Shown in pieces: positions 54,147 to 64,000 of a DNA stretch of 64,000 bases; within the stretch, counting starts at the first letter, position 1; each line of letters begins with the position of its first letter. The translations under genes were made by a program, and so were the position numbers. Under the pieces are notes generated by a model, which worked only from the letters and a program-made list of their open reading frames with translations, did no database searches and was not told the origin of the DNA. This DNA is from Ascarosepion bandense (Eukaryota > Mollusca > Cephalopoda > Sepiida > Sepiidae), in NCBI GenBank assembly GCA_037127315.1, contig JBBBDQ010001124.1, positions 3,211,501 to 3,275,500 on the forward strand, read 5' to 3'.

Positions 54147-54377
54147 CTATAAATTGATAATGGAGGTCTGCGGTCTGTCTGCAACTGAAGACTTCCATGT
54201 ATAAATTTGTGAAATTTCCTTCAATGCAAATATTATTGTTAACACCTTCTTTGGTCTGGCTGTAGGTTTTTCTGCTGGTAGTAGTGAATAAGAAGCATGT
54301 GCAACAGCTTTTATATTACAATCATATTTATGTAAAATTACTGTTCCTATACCATAATCACTAGCATCTGAAGCCAA
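54147..54377 (-). pseudogene. Gypsy-3 RNase H domain
   Basis: 'MASDASDYGIGTVILHKYDC' is the RNase H start with the first catalytic Asp (DASDYGIG), followed by 'VAHASYSLLPAEK' and 'LTIIFALKEISQIYTWKSSV'. It ends 'DRPQTSIINL', where DHKPL would be expected. Truncated and decayed. Confidence 0.88.
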
Positions 54378-54579
54378 TACAATTTCTACTTTTGGATTTT
54401 AGTGCACTAATCATAAATCTGTCATTAGTATTTTTGTTTTTTTGATTTCTTCAAACACCTTCTGACACTTATCAGTTTAGTCTCACTTTACACCTTTTTT
54501 TTAAGTAAATTGTTCAGTGGCACTCTCAGATTCTGTATAATTCTTTCTATAATAGTTTGCTAATCCCAGGAATGCTTGG

Positions 54580-55093
54580 AAACAAGGAACACAACAGATC
54601 TGGTTGATGACCATTTTTGTTAATGATTTGTCCTAGGTACTTAATTTTAGGCAAAAACAATTCATACTTTTCCTCACTGAGTTTAAACCTGCTCTCTCAT
54701 ATTTTTTTCAAAAGCTGTTTTCACATGCCCAATTTGTTGTTCCTTAGATACCCTTTTAATTAATATATTGTCCAGATAAGCAACTGAAGTCATAATCTGC
54801 AAGTATGGTATCCATAGTTTTTTTTTTTTTTTTTTATACGTAGTTGGTTGAAATTATATAAACCCTTGTGCATATTAATAGTTGTCAACTTTGAACGTTT
54901 TTCAACTTGTATTTGTAAATACCCTTCCGGAAAATTCAGCTTTGAAAAAGTTTTTCCATAATTTAACTTTGCAAAAATTTCCTCTGTACTGGCTAATGGG
55001 TAGTTTGTTTAACACGTGTTTAGAATGCCTATCAAAAAAATCCACACAAACATGAACTTTATTTTTTTTTTTTTCTTTGTATACACTGTTCAT
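54580..55093 (-). pseudogene. Gypsy-3 reverse transcriptase remnant
   Basis: Frame 55093-54902 has 'NKVHVCVDFFDRHSKHVLNK' (RT motif 1-2 region, LNKPL-like) and 'LWKNFFKAEFSGRVFTNTS'. Near 54780-54751 a different frame reads 'YLDNILIKRV', the YLDD box with the second Asp changed to Asn. Then comes 'LPKIKYLGQIINKNGHQP' near 54660-54610. Non-functional. Confidence 0.8.
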
Positions 55094-55420
55094 GATGCCT
55101 TATTTTGAATGATCAATTTTTTTCAAGTTTGTCTAATTCTTCATTTACTTGATCCAATGCTGCAAATGGTACATTCTGTTTCAGTTTAAATAGTGGCATC
55201 GATGTTGGATTTTTTTTTTTTCATTTGAAATTTTCACTTGAATTTGGAACACCAACCCAACCCAACTCATTCGACAGAACATCCAGGAAACATTTTTTTC
55301 AATTCTTCCTTTAAATTTTTACTGTGTTGTTGTTGTTCGTTTTTTTCTTTTTTAATGGTCTTTTATCTACTTAAGTTTTTGCAATAAGCATTTATAGGCA
55401 GATTCGAATGCTTAAATGAT

Positions 55421-55633
55421 TCATATTTTTTTTAATGCATAAGCCTTAGCTTTTACACACTTATGGAATGAAACATTACAAGTCATTTCACTAATAAAAA
55501 ATAATTTCTCACCTGAGATATAACTTGTGACTTTCAAAGTCCTTCTTAATATAGGTTTTCCACTTTCTTTCCATGTGGCTTCATTAGTTATTGTGATATC
55601 ACTTTCAGTGTCTATTTGCATTTTCATATTCAC
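55421..55633 (-). pseudogene. Gypsy-3 aspartic protease
   Basis: 'MKMQIDTESDITITNEATWK' matches the retropepsin active site (QIDTGSDITI) with Glu in place of the conserved Gly. It continues 'PILRRTLKVTSYISGEKL'. It lies between the zinc knuckles and RT, as expected. Confidence 0.8.
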
Positions 55634-55744
55634 ATTATTTTCACATTCACAAATTTTCTTTTTTCTGTGATTATTTTTTCATTGCAATGCTGTGTACAGA
55701 TTTTTTTCCCATGAGAATTTTTTCTTGGTTGAGTTTAGTTTTGC

Positions 55745-55860
55745 AGCAGGACTTTATTATGTCCTACTTTACCACACATGTAGCATTTTGAATTCTTAAA
55801 GTGACAGTCATCTCCAACATGTAAATTTTTACATATGAAACATAAATTTATTCTTGAAAA
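55745..55860 (-). pseudogene. Gypsy-3 gag zinc knuckles
   Basis: The minus strand reads 'INLCFICKNLHVGDDC' (CX2CX3HX4C) followed by 'HFKNSKCYMCGKVGHNKV' (second knuckle, final Cys lost). The double-knuckle arrangement is common upstream of protease in this Gypsy type. The mariner insertion cuts the rest of gag away. Confidence 0.82.
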
Positions 55861-55937
55861 ATGAATTGTAGAAATGTTGAAATTAGTCAGCATACAAGCC
55901 TTGAGCATCTATGTACCTATGTTATCGATCGATGAGA

Positions 55938-56900
55938 TTATTTATTCCTTGTTGATAAAAAGTTATTGGCTGTGATGCAATAAAAATCTTTGAAAGCTGA
56001 TTCCACCTCGGGTTTGGACTTAGTTTTACCATTTAAGAATGTGCTTAAAAAAAAAACGATAATCCGTGGGTGAAAGATCAGGAGAATATGGAGAATGTGG
56101 TAAACTCTCGTATCCCAAGTCTGTGAGTTTTTAAAATGCCATTCTTGCAACACGTGGCTGCACATTATTGTGAAGCAAAATTGGACCATGTCGATTCACT
56201 AATGCAGGTCTCTTTTTTGCAGGCATGCATGCCTTTCAGTAAGTTGATTACAGTATAACTCTGCATTAATGCTATGATTGGCTTCCAGAAATCTGTAGTG
56301 GAAAACACCAATTGTAGACCACTAGACAGTCACCATAATCTTTTGCTGATGCAACTTTGGCTTTGAGAAATGTTTGGGGGCTCATCACGATCAAGCCATT
56401 GACCTGATCATTTACAGTTACTATAAAAGATCCACTTTTCATCACAAGTGACTATTCAGTTAAGAAAGGGATCATTGGTTTTAGGCAGAAAGAGCATTGA
56501 GCACATTTCAAAAAAACCTAAGTTTTTGATTTTCATTGAGATCATGAGGAATCCATTTATCGAGCTTTTTCATTTTGCCAGTTCTTTGCAAATGACGTCA
56601 GACTATTGCAGTGCTGACACCAATCATCTGACACATTTCTCTGACACTTTGACGTAAGTTTTGCTCAACAACTGCTTGCAAGTGTTTGTTGTCAAGACTG
56701 CATGACCATTCTCTAACTTCTTCATCTTCAAGGCTCTCATCACCAGTACGGAATTTCTGGAATCACCTTCGTACTGTCTGATCATTTGTAGACACATCTC
56801 CTCATGCTTTGTTGATATTAGCAGAAGTTTGAGAGGCACTGTGCCCAAGTTTAAACTCGTGCAAGAAAAGTATTTGAAGATCGTGTTTTGTCATGTTCAT
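55938..56900 (-). pseudogene. Mariner transposase, second family, frameshifted
   Basis: The ATG near 56900 opens 'MNMTKHDLQILFLHEF', a mariner N-terminus (helix-turn-helix). It continues in shifted frames with 'ENGHAVLTTNTCKQLLSKTY' (antisense-frame noise aside), 'GKMKKLDKWIPHDLNENQ', 'TCDEKWIFY' (first catalytic Asp), 'QKIMVTVWWS' and 'CNQL', and a final frame 56189-55938 carrying 'MVQFCFTIMCSHVLQEWHFK' and a DDE third-position region. About 320 codons, the normal length of a mariner transposase. It differs from the element at 15.6 kb. Several stops; dead. TIRs were not resolved; the element reaches to about 57085 ('tataaggttgttacaaa' on minus). Confidence 0.85.
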
Positions 56901-57204
56901 AATTAAAGGCTTCTATGCTTCAAGAATATTTCTATCTGAAAATAAGTTAAAAAATATTAATGAGTACACATTATTATGTATACCAAAATTCACCTAATAT
57001 ATAGCGTGAATACTTGGTTAAAATGACTTTTCAAAATACAACATTTTGAGCAGCCATTACCTTTGTAACAACCTTATATATAGTTTTGCGATAATTTTTG
57101 GCACTAAGATTCTTGTTGTTCAGTAGTTTTACTGATAACAGGTATTTTGGCAAGCAAATTTATCATAAAGTGCTTGATATTGGGGTAAAAATAAAGCACT
57201 GATA

Positions 57205-57352
57205 GTTTTAGTTTAAAGAATTTGTCACTTTAACTGATCAAAAAAAAGCAAAGACAAACATACCTGATGAGCAAAGACATCATAACATTGTCCTCATAAA
57301 ACTTCAAAGTCGACATGAATCTGCTCAGTTAAAGTGGCGAATTCTTTGTACT

Positions 57353-57385
<33 letters not shown>
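57205..57385. repeat. Inverted repeat with (TA)n end
   Basis: 'ttttagtttaaagaatttgt' and 'cactttaactga' (57207-57238) pair with 'tcagttaaagtggcgaattc' and 'tttgtactaaaa' (57326-57356). The right arm runs into a (TA)15 tract (57355-57385). A small foldback element. Confidence 0.75.
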
Positions 57386-57395
<10 letters not shown>

Positions 57396-57489
57396 CAGAC
57401 ATTACTATCACCAGTGTGTAGGTGGATAAAAAGGAGTTTCTGGGCACATGCCAGGTGATCTCTTCTGGACTAACAATACCATGGTGATT

Positions 57490-57860
57490 TATCAAGAAGG
57501 TACAACAGTAACTCTATTTACTGAGAATTCTCAGAAGAAATAATTTACAAAGGGAGCTGCTGACAATTTTCTACCTCTGCTCTGTTGGAAATGTGTTGAT
57601 GTGCGAGTTGCTTAGCAGTGAACAGGAGGAGCCTTTAAAGGGTTATAGATGTTGCACTGAAAATAACTAGCTGCTTGCTGCCCTCCTTGGAGGACATTAG
57701 AAATATTGGTAGTCAAGGAGGCGCAACAGTAACTGTGTACTGTTTGATGTGCAAGCTGCTTGGAAGTGGACAGGAGGACCCTCCCTCCAAAGAGTTATAG
57801 ATATTTGGCAGTAATTAATCATCTGCTTGCTGACCTCCCTAGAGTACATTTCTAATTCTC
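57490..57860. repeat. Tandem duplication, ~150-215 bp unit
   Basis: 'aggtacaacagtaact' / 'gatgtgcgagttgcttagca' / 'acaggaggagcctttaaagg' / 'gctgcttgctgccctccttg' (57499-57700) is repeated with about 80% similarity at 57718-57845 ('ggcgcaacagtaactgtg', 'gatgtgcaagctgcttggaa', 'gacaggaggaccctccctcc', 'ctgcttgctgacctccctag'). Not coding. Confidence 0.75.
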
Positions 57861-58217
57861 ATTGTCATAGTAGAGCAGAAAACTTAATGATAGAGGACAC
57901 TCATTCTGAGTAGCACTTGTTTAATCTGTTATCCTCAAAGCAATGTTTTAGATCCATTAGTTCTAGGAGAAACCATTTAATGGACAACTTTTATCCAAGA
58001 ACCCCCCCCCCCCCACACCACCACCACCATCCTGCATAAAATAAATGCTGCTGCTGCTAGCTGAAAATTTTTGAAGTATTTTAAATGTTGTTATTTTTCT
58101 TTATTCAGTTTTGTGTGTGTGAATGAAAGAGATAAAACTGTTCCTGTGTATATGTATTTTTTGTGTTAGTGCTCCGGTCTGTTTTCACTGTGCATTGCAC
58201 TGTAGTAAAAAGAAATA

Positions 58218-58242
58218 TCTATCTATCTATCTATCTATCTAT
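58218..58242. repeat. (TATC)n microsatellite
   Basis: Six TATC units. A poly(C) run lies at 58000-58014 with following CCA repeats. Confidence 0.9.
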
Positions 58243-58249
58243 GCACATT

Positions 58250-59650
58250 TACCCTGAAAGTATAAAATTCCATACAAAGCATCTGTTGTAGCTATAAAGT
58301 TGTGTACAAAATATTTGGATTTTGGCATTGATTGGCCTATGAAGGTTGTCATGTTGCTGAACAAAATCAACCAACCATTTTGGCATTAATGACCCACACT
58401 GGTTGACATGCCGGTAAAATAACCAAACAATTTGTGTTATGTTCCTTCAGAACATGAGTGACTCTCCACAACTTCCTATCTTTTGTAGTGGTTAGCAATG
58501 TTTGTATTTTTCTATCCCTCCCACTCCCTGTTCTGCTATCCATTCATAGTAGTTTGTTAGATTAGTTGATTTTTCTAAGCATAGCTTAGTTGCAGCACAA
58601 AGCTGAAAGTATGGGGCAACCTAGTGATGATCGAACTCTTTTCAATTGTAATTGATTCAGTGAGCCAAGTTTGTTAACCATTACATGACGTTGAAGTGCC
58701 CAAAGTTTGTTAGGTAGAGTTGCTCACTGTTTCCTCTCTGTTCCTTATTACCGTTTAATGTCCTGTGCCTGTTAAATTCTTTAAGCCCTTTTTCTTCAGA
58801 AATTTCAGCTCTTTTTCATTTTAAGTACAAGCATACTTTTTGTTTCCATTTTTCCTTAAAATTTTCTCATTACATGTTCTATGATATTCTCAGCATCCTT
58901 CTGAAGAACTACATCTTTATTACCTACCTTGAATCTACTCTTCATAAAAAAAAAAAAAATTGGTAAGCACTTGACAGTCTGTAGGTATCATGAATAGAAT
59001 ATGATTGTTTTAGGGTTATTCTTGAGCATGTTAAGCTAATTTGGGTGTGTTATTTATCTGCCTCTCCCTATTAACAAGTCCCTAAAATTTTTAGAATTTA
59101 ACTTATTTATTTAAATAAGGTTCAATTTTAGCATTTCAAAATCTTTTTTTAATTGCTAATTCGTAAAGTGTGTCTGTCCTGTTGATGATAAAGAAACAAG
59201 TTTTTATCTTAAATTATATCCTGTCAATTATATAGTTTTCTATATCATTACCATCATTTCTTTTCTACCAGTATTACTTGATGAAAGAAGCAAAAGATAG
59301 GAATGGATGCCTAGCTTATTTTATGTGCCTTATCATTTCAGGACATGTATTAAAATCTCTGAACAGTATTTCATCATATGCTTCAGACATTTCAACTCTC
59401 ATAGTAAGCATCAGTTTCCTTAAAACTTCTTCATTACTCTGATGTTCTCTCCATGGTATGTTCAGCATTTGTCATGGAAACATTGCTTTCAACTGTGAAG
59501 GTATTGATCAGTATTTACTACCATAAAGGTGATCAGATGTTATATTCAACATCATTTGTTTCAAGGGACATTATCCTAGCGCTTAATTCTTTGCCTAGTT
59601 TCTTGAAAGCATCTTTCATTATTCCTAGGATTTGTAATCAGAGACCACAA
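58250..59650. other. Intergenic, no supported gene
   Basis: Apart from the tRNA-like fragment above there is no motif-bearing frame or terminal repeat. Confidence 0.5.
58610..58700 (-). repeat. Possible second tRNA-like SINE family, copy
   Basis: The minus strand has 'GTAATGGTTAACAAACTTGG' (box A-like) and 'GAGTTCGATCATCACTAGG' (box B-like) at tRNA spacing. See the related sequence at 60440-60530. Confidence 0.4.
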
Positions 59651-59654
59651 TTTG

Positions 59655-60250
59655 AATAACATAGGTACGCAGATGATATAGTGCTGATTGCAGACATGGA
59701 AAGGAAACTACAAGAACTCCTACAGAAGATAACTGAAGAGAGTCACAAAAAAAGATTACAAATAAATTGCCAAAAAACTGAATGTATAGTCATCAGTAAA
59801 AAGAGCAACCCAAAATGCCAAATACAGGTGGGGGATACTAAAATCAAGCAGGTAGAAAAATTTATATACTTCGGAAGTGTTCTAACTGAAGACCAAAGGT
59901 GAATTGGCATGGTGAATGACACATTCCAGAAGCTAATTGAAGTATTAAGTAGACAGGAAACTTTCGCTAGAAACAAAGAGAGTATTAGATTGCTATGTGA
60001 GGTCAGTTCTTCAATATGACAATGAATTCTGGACAATATCATCAAAGATGAAGGAAAAACTTGAAGCAACTGAAATGATGCTGCGGATATCATGGACCGG
60101 GCATGATGAGGTGTTGGAAACGAAAAGAAAATTAATATTGAGCATCAGAAAGAGACAACTAAAGTTCCTGGGACATGCAATGAGGAAAGAGGGCTTGGAG
60201 AACCTGATACTAACAGGCCAGATAGAGGGGAAAATGAGACAAGAAAGCAG
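59655..60250 (+). pseudogene. RTE-like non-LTR reverse transcriptase, C-terminal half
   Basis: The frame around 59660-59902 begins at the catalytic box 'RYADDIVLIADMERKLQELL' (YADD intact), followed by 'KTECIVISKKSNP' and 'KQVEKFIYFGSVLTEDQR'. After a stop or shift, 59997-60240 reads 'FWTISSKMKEKLEATEMMLR', 'KRQLKFLGHAMRKEGLENLI' and 'LTGQIEGKM', the conserved tail of RTE-type LINE polyproteins. The N-terminal RT and endonuclease are missing. RTE elements are the usual mobilisers of SINEs with short tandem tails, but no shared 3' end with the SINE here was seen. Confidence 0.88.
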
Positions 60251-60439
60251 ATTTTTACATCCTCACCATAGTCATTCTCATGTTGGGCTGTCTCTTTTGC
60301 TGACAATCCTTGAACCTTCTTACAATTAATAGTTATTCTTCTAGTCTTCTTTTACTATCTTCTTTGAGAGTTTTTATTTGGTTTTCTTTCTCAGTTTTCC
60401 ATAAGCTTTCAAGCTAGTTTGAGTGATGATTATAAACTT

Positions 60440-60530
60440 AGTGTAGGGCACTCAGTGAGGATTGAGCTCATTAATGGTCTACTAGACAAGCTTGCTAACC
60501 AATGAACCACTATTTGCTCAGTTTGATCTT
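60440..60530 (-). repeat. Possible second tRNA-like SINE family, best copy
   Basis: The minus strand has 'AGTGGTTCATTGGTTAGCAA' (box A-like), an arm 'TCTAGTAGACC', and 'GAGCTCAATCCTCACTGAGT' (box B-like). Diverged relatives are at 43845, 36300 and 58610. The full element length is unknown. Confidence 0.45.
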
Positions 60531-60599
60531 TTACGAGCAACAGCAAAACATTAAATTGTTTGTTCACCTGTTGTAAAAATATGGCATGTTAGCATAATC

Positions 60600-60960
60600 T
60601 TTCAATGCCCCCCCCCCCCCACACCATTCTGACATCTACTTTCTGGTATTATTTATATCAACTTAACTAACAATGTAAGTACGAAATGACTGACCTAGAT
60701 AATAGCAGTATCAGCCATGATCGGAAAAAGGTTTGACATAGGTATAGACATAAACATCTGACCAAAATGAATTCAAGATACACTGAAAAAACTTTACTGA
60801 CATCAATAAATTTGTCTTTTCTTAGAGGTCTGGAATCGAGGAACAGATTTAGAAATAAGTCACTTTAAATATATACAAATATAAGTTTGTCTAGCTACTT
60901 AAATTTTAGTACCCGATTTCATTTTTAATCACCCCCCCCCCCCCAAAAAAAAAAAAAATT
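60600..60960. repeat. AT-rich stretch with poly(C) runs
   Basis: C-runs of 12-14 at 60608-60620 and 60931-60944, the second directly followed by an A-run. No gene. Confidence 0.6.
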
Positions 60961-61130
60961 TTGTCAATATATTCCAGTAAAAGTTGGTGTGAATAATCAT
61001 AAATACAAACAGTAAAATAAAAATGTTTTTTTCACCCCCACCATTTAGCATTCTATTGTAAAATTATCACCAGGAAGTAACTTAAAAAATTGTTGCTTTG
61101 TCTTAAATTGATTTAAGTCAATTGAAGTTT

Positions 61131-61438
61131 GGATGTGCGTTGTGGTGCAGTGGATATCGGCTCAAAACGAGAAATCGGGGAGCAGAGTTCAAATTCCAGT
61201 CGAATTCCTTGCATTCACTTACGTGCAAATACCTTTGGGAAAGGTATTAATCTGTCTCTTCCCCCAGTTATAAGTTAAATAACAGGACAGATTGGGTTCT
61301 ATAGTCTTGGCTGGCAACCAGTCTACTGCAGAAAGCAATGGCAACCTACTGCGGGATAATCTTCTGCCTAGTTAGTCACGTCTCTTTTGAGAAATGATTG
61401 CCCAAGCATGTTTTATGTATGGCATTTGACTGTCTGAA
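61131..61438 (+). mobile_element. tRNA-derived SINE, full length
   Basis: Clear head 'ggatgtgcgttgtggtgcag' with box B 'GTTCAAATTCC', complete body and tail 'ggcatttgactgtctga'. A good representative of the 5' end without the 5S module. Confidence 0.92.
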
Positions 61439-61689
61439 TTGAAGTTTACCAGGACACAACCAATAGTCCTTTTGGTTTCTTTGTAAAATATCATAAAAAA
61501 AAAAAAGAAAAAAAAGCATAATGTTATCATGATATTCTTTTCTCTTTTCTAACAGACTGGCTATAATTAATGTTGGCATGATGTCATGATAGTACTGTTT
61601 TCAAAGAGATTAGTTATAAGTGTCATCATCATAATGTTATCATGATAGACTATATTCTTTTCTAACAGACTTGTCAGTTGCAAAAACTA

Positions 61690-62060
61690 AAATCTCAGGT
61701 TGTATTAAGAATCTGAATAAAAGAAAAGTGCTGAGATGGGATGCAATATCTAATCTTCTATATGGTAGTGTATGCTGGGTTATTTCCCCTTAGATGAAGA
61801 GAAGACTCAAAGCAACAGATGTGGTTCTACCAACAGATATTAATACCAGGTTCAGAACATTTGAGCAATAAAGAAATGTTAAAAAAAAAAAATCAGAACA
61901 AGAAAATAAATACTTATAATCAGAAATTTCTGGGGCCCTTAATGAAGTAAGACATCCTTGAGAATTTAACATTCACAGTGGAAAAGCAGCAGAAAACAAG
62001 TAATTTAAGCAAATTTAAGCAAATTTGTATGAATGGATGATAGATCAAGGACAAAAAAAA
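61690..62060 (+). pseudogene. RTE-like LINE C-terminal fragment, diverged
   Basis: 'LLYGSVCWVISPQMKRRLKA' (about 61755-61815) corresponds to the 'LQYDNEFWTISSKMKEKLEA' segment of the copy at 60 kb. Downstream the frame decays, interrupted by an A-run at 61878. Confidence 0.6.
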
Positions 62061-62087
62061 TGGTAAAGAGTAAAAAATTTCAAAATT

Positions 62088-62335
62088 GTGGTGCAATGGA
62101 TATCAACTCGGAACGAGAGATTGTGTTGCTGAGTTCGAATTCCAGTTGAATTTCATGGCATTCACTTACGCACAAATGCCCTTGGGAAAGGTATTAATCC
62201 ATCTCTTCTCTCTAGTTATGGGTTAAATAAGACAGATTGGATTCTATAGCCTTGGCTAGCAACCAGTCTACTGTAGAAGTAATGGCAACCTACTCTGGGA
62301 TAATCTTCTGCCCAGTCAGTTATGTCTCTTTCAAT
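62088..62335 (+). mobile_element. tRNA-derived SINE, 3'-truncated
   Basis: Head 'tgtggtgcaatggatatcaa', box B 'GTTCGAATTCC', body to 'cagttatgtctctttcaatg'. Confidence 0.9.
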
Positions 62336-62401
62336 GTTTATATTAAATGGATAAATTCCTTTAAAACTTGGTTATATAAATAAATAATTTATATAAAATT
62401 G

Positions 62402-62860
62402 TTGTTTCAAAATTACAGGGTAAAAATATTTACATTTTTTGTTGACTAAATAAATTTAACACAAAAATAAAAATTATTTATTTTGTTTTACTTAAATTAG
62501 AAATATAAAAACTATTATACTCTCAGTTCAGAAATTTTCGAATATTTAAAAATGTAGACATTTAATTTTAGAGAAAAAAGTTACATTAATGCCACATGAA
62601 TTACAGACAATTGATTTCCTGCATAAAATATTTAGCGGAAAAAATCTTTAAATTTTATTTTCTGTAGTATGAAATATTAAATCTAAAAAAACACAAGAGA
62701 CTTAAATAATTAAATTAACCATTGGCACTTTTTACATATTTTGTTTTTGAAAAAACACTTCTTTTTAAAATATTTCTTTTGTTTCAAAATTACAGGGGAA
62801 AATATTCACATTTTTTGGTTCATCAAACAAATTTTTAAAGTGTCGGAATAAAAATTAAAT
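62402..62860. repeat. Diverged direct repeat pair, ~380 bp apart
   Basis: 'gtttcaaaattacagggtaa' / 'tttacattttttg' (62404-62445) recurs as 'gtttcaaaattacaggggaa' / 'ttcacattttttg' (62781-62820) in AT-rich DNA. A T-run of 26 bases follows at 62871-62895. Confidence 0.65.
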
Positions 62861-62899
62861 ATAAAGTGTCTTTTTTTTTTTTTTTTTTTTTTTTTAATA

Positions 62900-64000
62900 A
62901 AAAATATTTTAGTTGTGTTTGACATGTGTGATTTGATTTCTGTGATGTAATTTATTAGCCATCTTAGATCTTAGATGTTTTATGGAGCAAATGTAAACAA
63001 TCGCCTCCATTGGCCAAAAAGTGCAAAAGGGAAAATTGCTGAAAGTATGTGTCGACCTGGCTTCCCTGTAGATATGTGTCCCTAGAAAGTTTGAATGGCG
63101 TAGCTTAAAAAATGTAGCTGTGCATAGGGAACAGTCACTCAGAGACTCAAAGATTGCCTTTTATATAAATATAGATAAATGACAAATGCATATATTTGCA
63201 AAAGGAATTACATGTTATGCAAGGAAATAAAAATGAAAGTAGCTATAAGAAGAATATGCTCGTTTTTGTGTATAACAAGTTTGTGGGAGAATACAAAAGT
63301 CAAAAGAAAACCATGAAATGCACATGTCCCATGTATGACTACATTTGAAGGCCAGGCCTATAAAACTGTAAAAGAGGCTGGGGAGAGAAATGTATACCTT
63401 TTTATATGCTTAGAAGTGCCCCATATTGATGTATTTTTTAAAGTCAAGTTAGATAACACAATCTATTTATTTTTCCTCTGAGACAGTTATAAAACTCCTG
63501 TGCTTTTCAAACTTTATTAAAAATAAATCATGATGATGTGATGATAAAAAGATGTTGCATTTAACAACCAATAATAAAGCAAACAGAAATCTTGCCTCCA
63601 ATACAGTTGCCTTGAGTTTATCATAGAACTATGCAGATAAAATATATAAAAAAACAATTTTTCCTTTTCTGCCTCAATTATCAAAATATTATGTAAATTT
63701 CTTTTAAAAACATTTTGAAATATGTCCTTCTAGTGATAAAGCTTTTGTTTATAATTTCCTTAACAAAGGTCAATTAGCACCAAAGTAATTACAGCAGAAA
63801 AAACCAGAAGCATTGAAGGGAAAATTTACAAAGAGAGCTATGATTCTAACATTCCATTTTTGTGCACTAAACAACTTTTAAAAAAAACAACTTTAATTTG
63901 CTGAGCTTTTAGATCTTCATTTAGGTTTTCTCACCTGATGTCTCTGTAAGCAGACAATGTGGGTGTGCTATTGTCTGGGACTTCTCTAATAGTTGAGAGC
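62900..64000. other. AT-rich sequence, nothing annotated
   Basis: No open frame of note, no repeat shared with the rest of the window, no RNA gene signature. Confidence 0.5.

Larger units (their letters stand above)
52780..55880 (-). mobile_element. Degenerate Ty3/Gypsy element (Gypsy-3)
   Basis: Minus-strand order: CCHC knuckles (55860-55745), protease (55633-55421), RT (55093-54580), RNase H (54377-54147), integrase (53610-53330) and a C-terminal tail (about 53000-52780: 'HYNHLKKRFTKERPKRMEEL'). All parts are frameshifted and T-runs have expanded in places. Two DNA transposons, the long-TIR element on one side and a mariner on the other, have inserted into it. Confidence 0.88.

Noticed and set aside
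1..64000. CRISPR array or bacterial operon content
   Set aside because: No evenly spaced short direct repeats with unique spacers and no prokaryotic gene structure; the window is clearly animal nuclear DNA.

Overview
This is an AT-rich, gene-poor animal genomic window dominated by dead transposable elements, with one convincing cellular gene exon. There are no bacterial-style genes or operons. The repeat content is typical of a marine invertebrate: tRNA-derived SINEs with a short tandem tail, Ty3/Gypsy, Penelope-like, RTE-like and Jockey/CR1-like retroelements, mariner and hAT DNA transposons, and many (TA)n and (CA)n arrays. This would fit a mollusc, possibly a cephalopod, but nothing visible fixes the species.

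Layout. 1-4 kb: AC minisatellite, a SINE, one copy of an 800 bp dispersed repeat, and a LINE 3' end. 4-8 kb: a 180 bp-arm inverted repeat and an LTR-bounded Gypsy relic with a SINE inside it. 8-14 kb: LINE tails, the second copy of the 800 bp repeat, and a 200 bp-arm foldback. 14-18 kb: a three-layer nest, with a Penelope-like element (RT and GIY-YIG remnants) split by a mariner that is itself split by a SINE. 18-24 kb: a composite 5S-rRNA/tRNA SINE, a second Gypsy relic (gag, protease, RT) and a clean 713 bp hAT-like element. 25-38 kb: LINEs in both orientations, many SINEs (one pair of loci carrying a shared inverted-repeat module) and a minisatellite of small hairpins beside a CTG tract. 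39-41 kb: palindromic elements carrying degenerate hammerhead-ribozyme-like cores.

42.5-43.2 kb holds the one solid host gene piece: a first coding exon, on the plus strand, for a type II single-pass membrane protein. It ends at a good splice donor, and no later exon is recognised in the remaining 20 kb. Its apparent first intron contains a four-copy inverted repeat cluster, a hAT-like insertion, and a 2,953 bp DNA transposon with roughly 510 bp terminal inverted repeats, a TTTA target duplication and a surviving transposase-like ORF. That transposon lies inside a third Gypsy element, which also carries a mariner. 57-64 kb holds tandem duplications, RTE-like reverse transcriptase fragments, more SINEs and AT-rich sequence.

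Besides the exon, almost every reading frame is a broken transposon gene or an artefact of repeats. The most notable signals are the 5S+tRNA composite SINE, the long-TIR transposon nested in Gypsy, the nested Penelope/mariner/SINE, the hammerhead-like motifs, and the high density of long inverted repeats.
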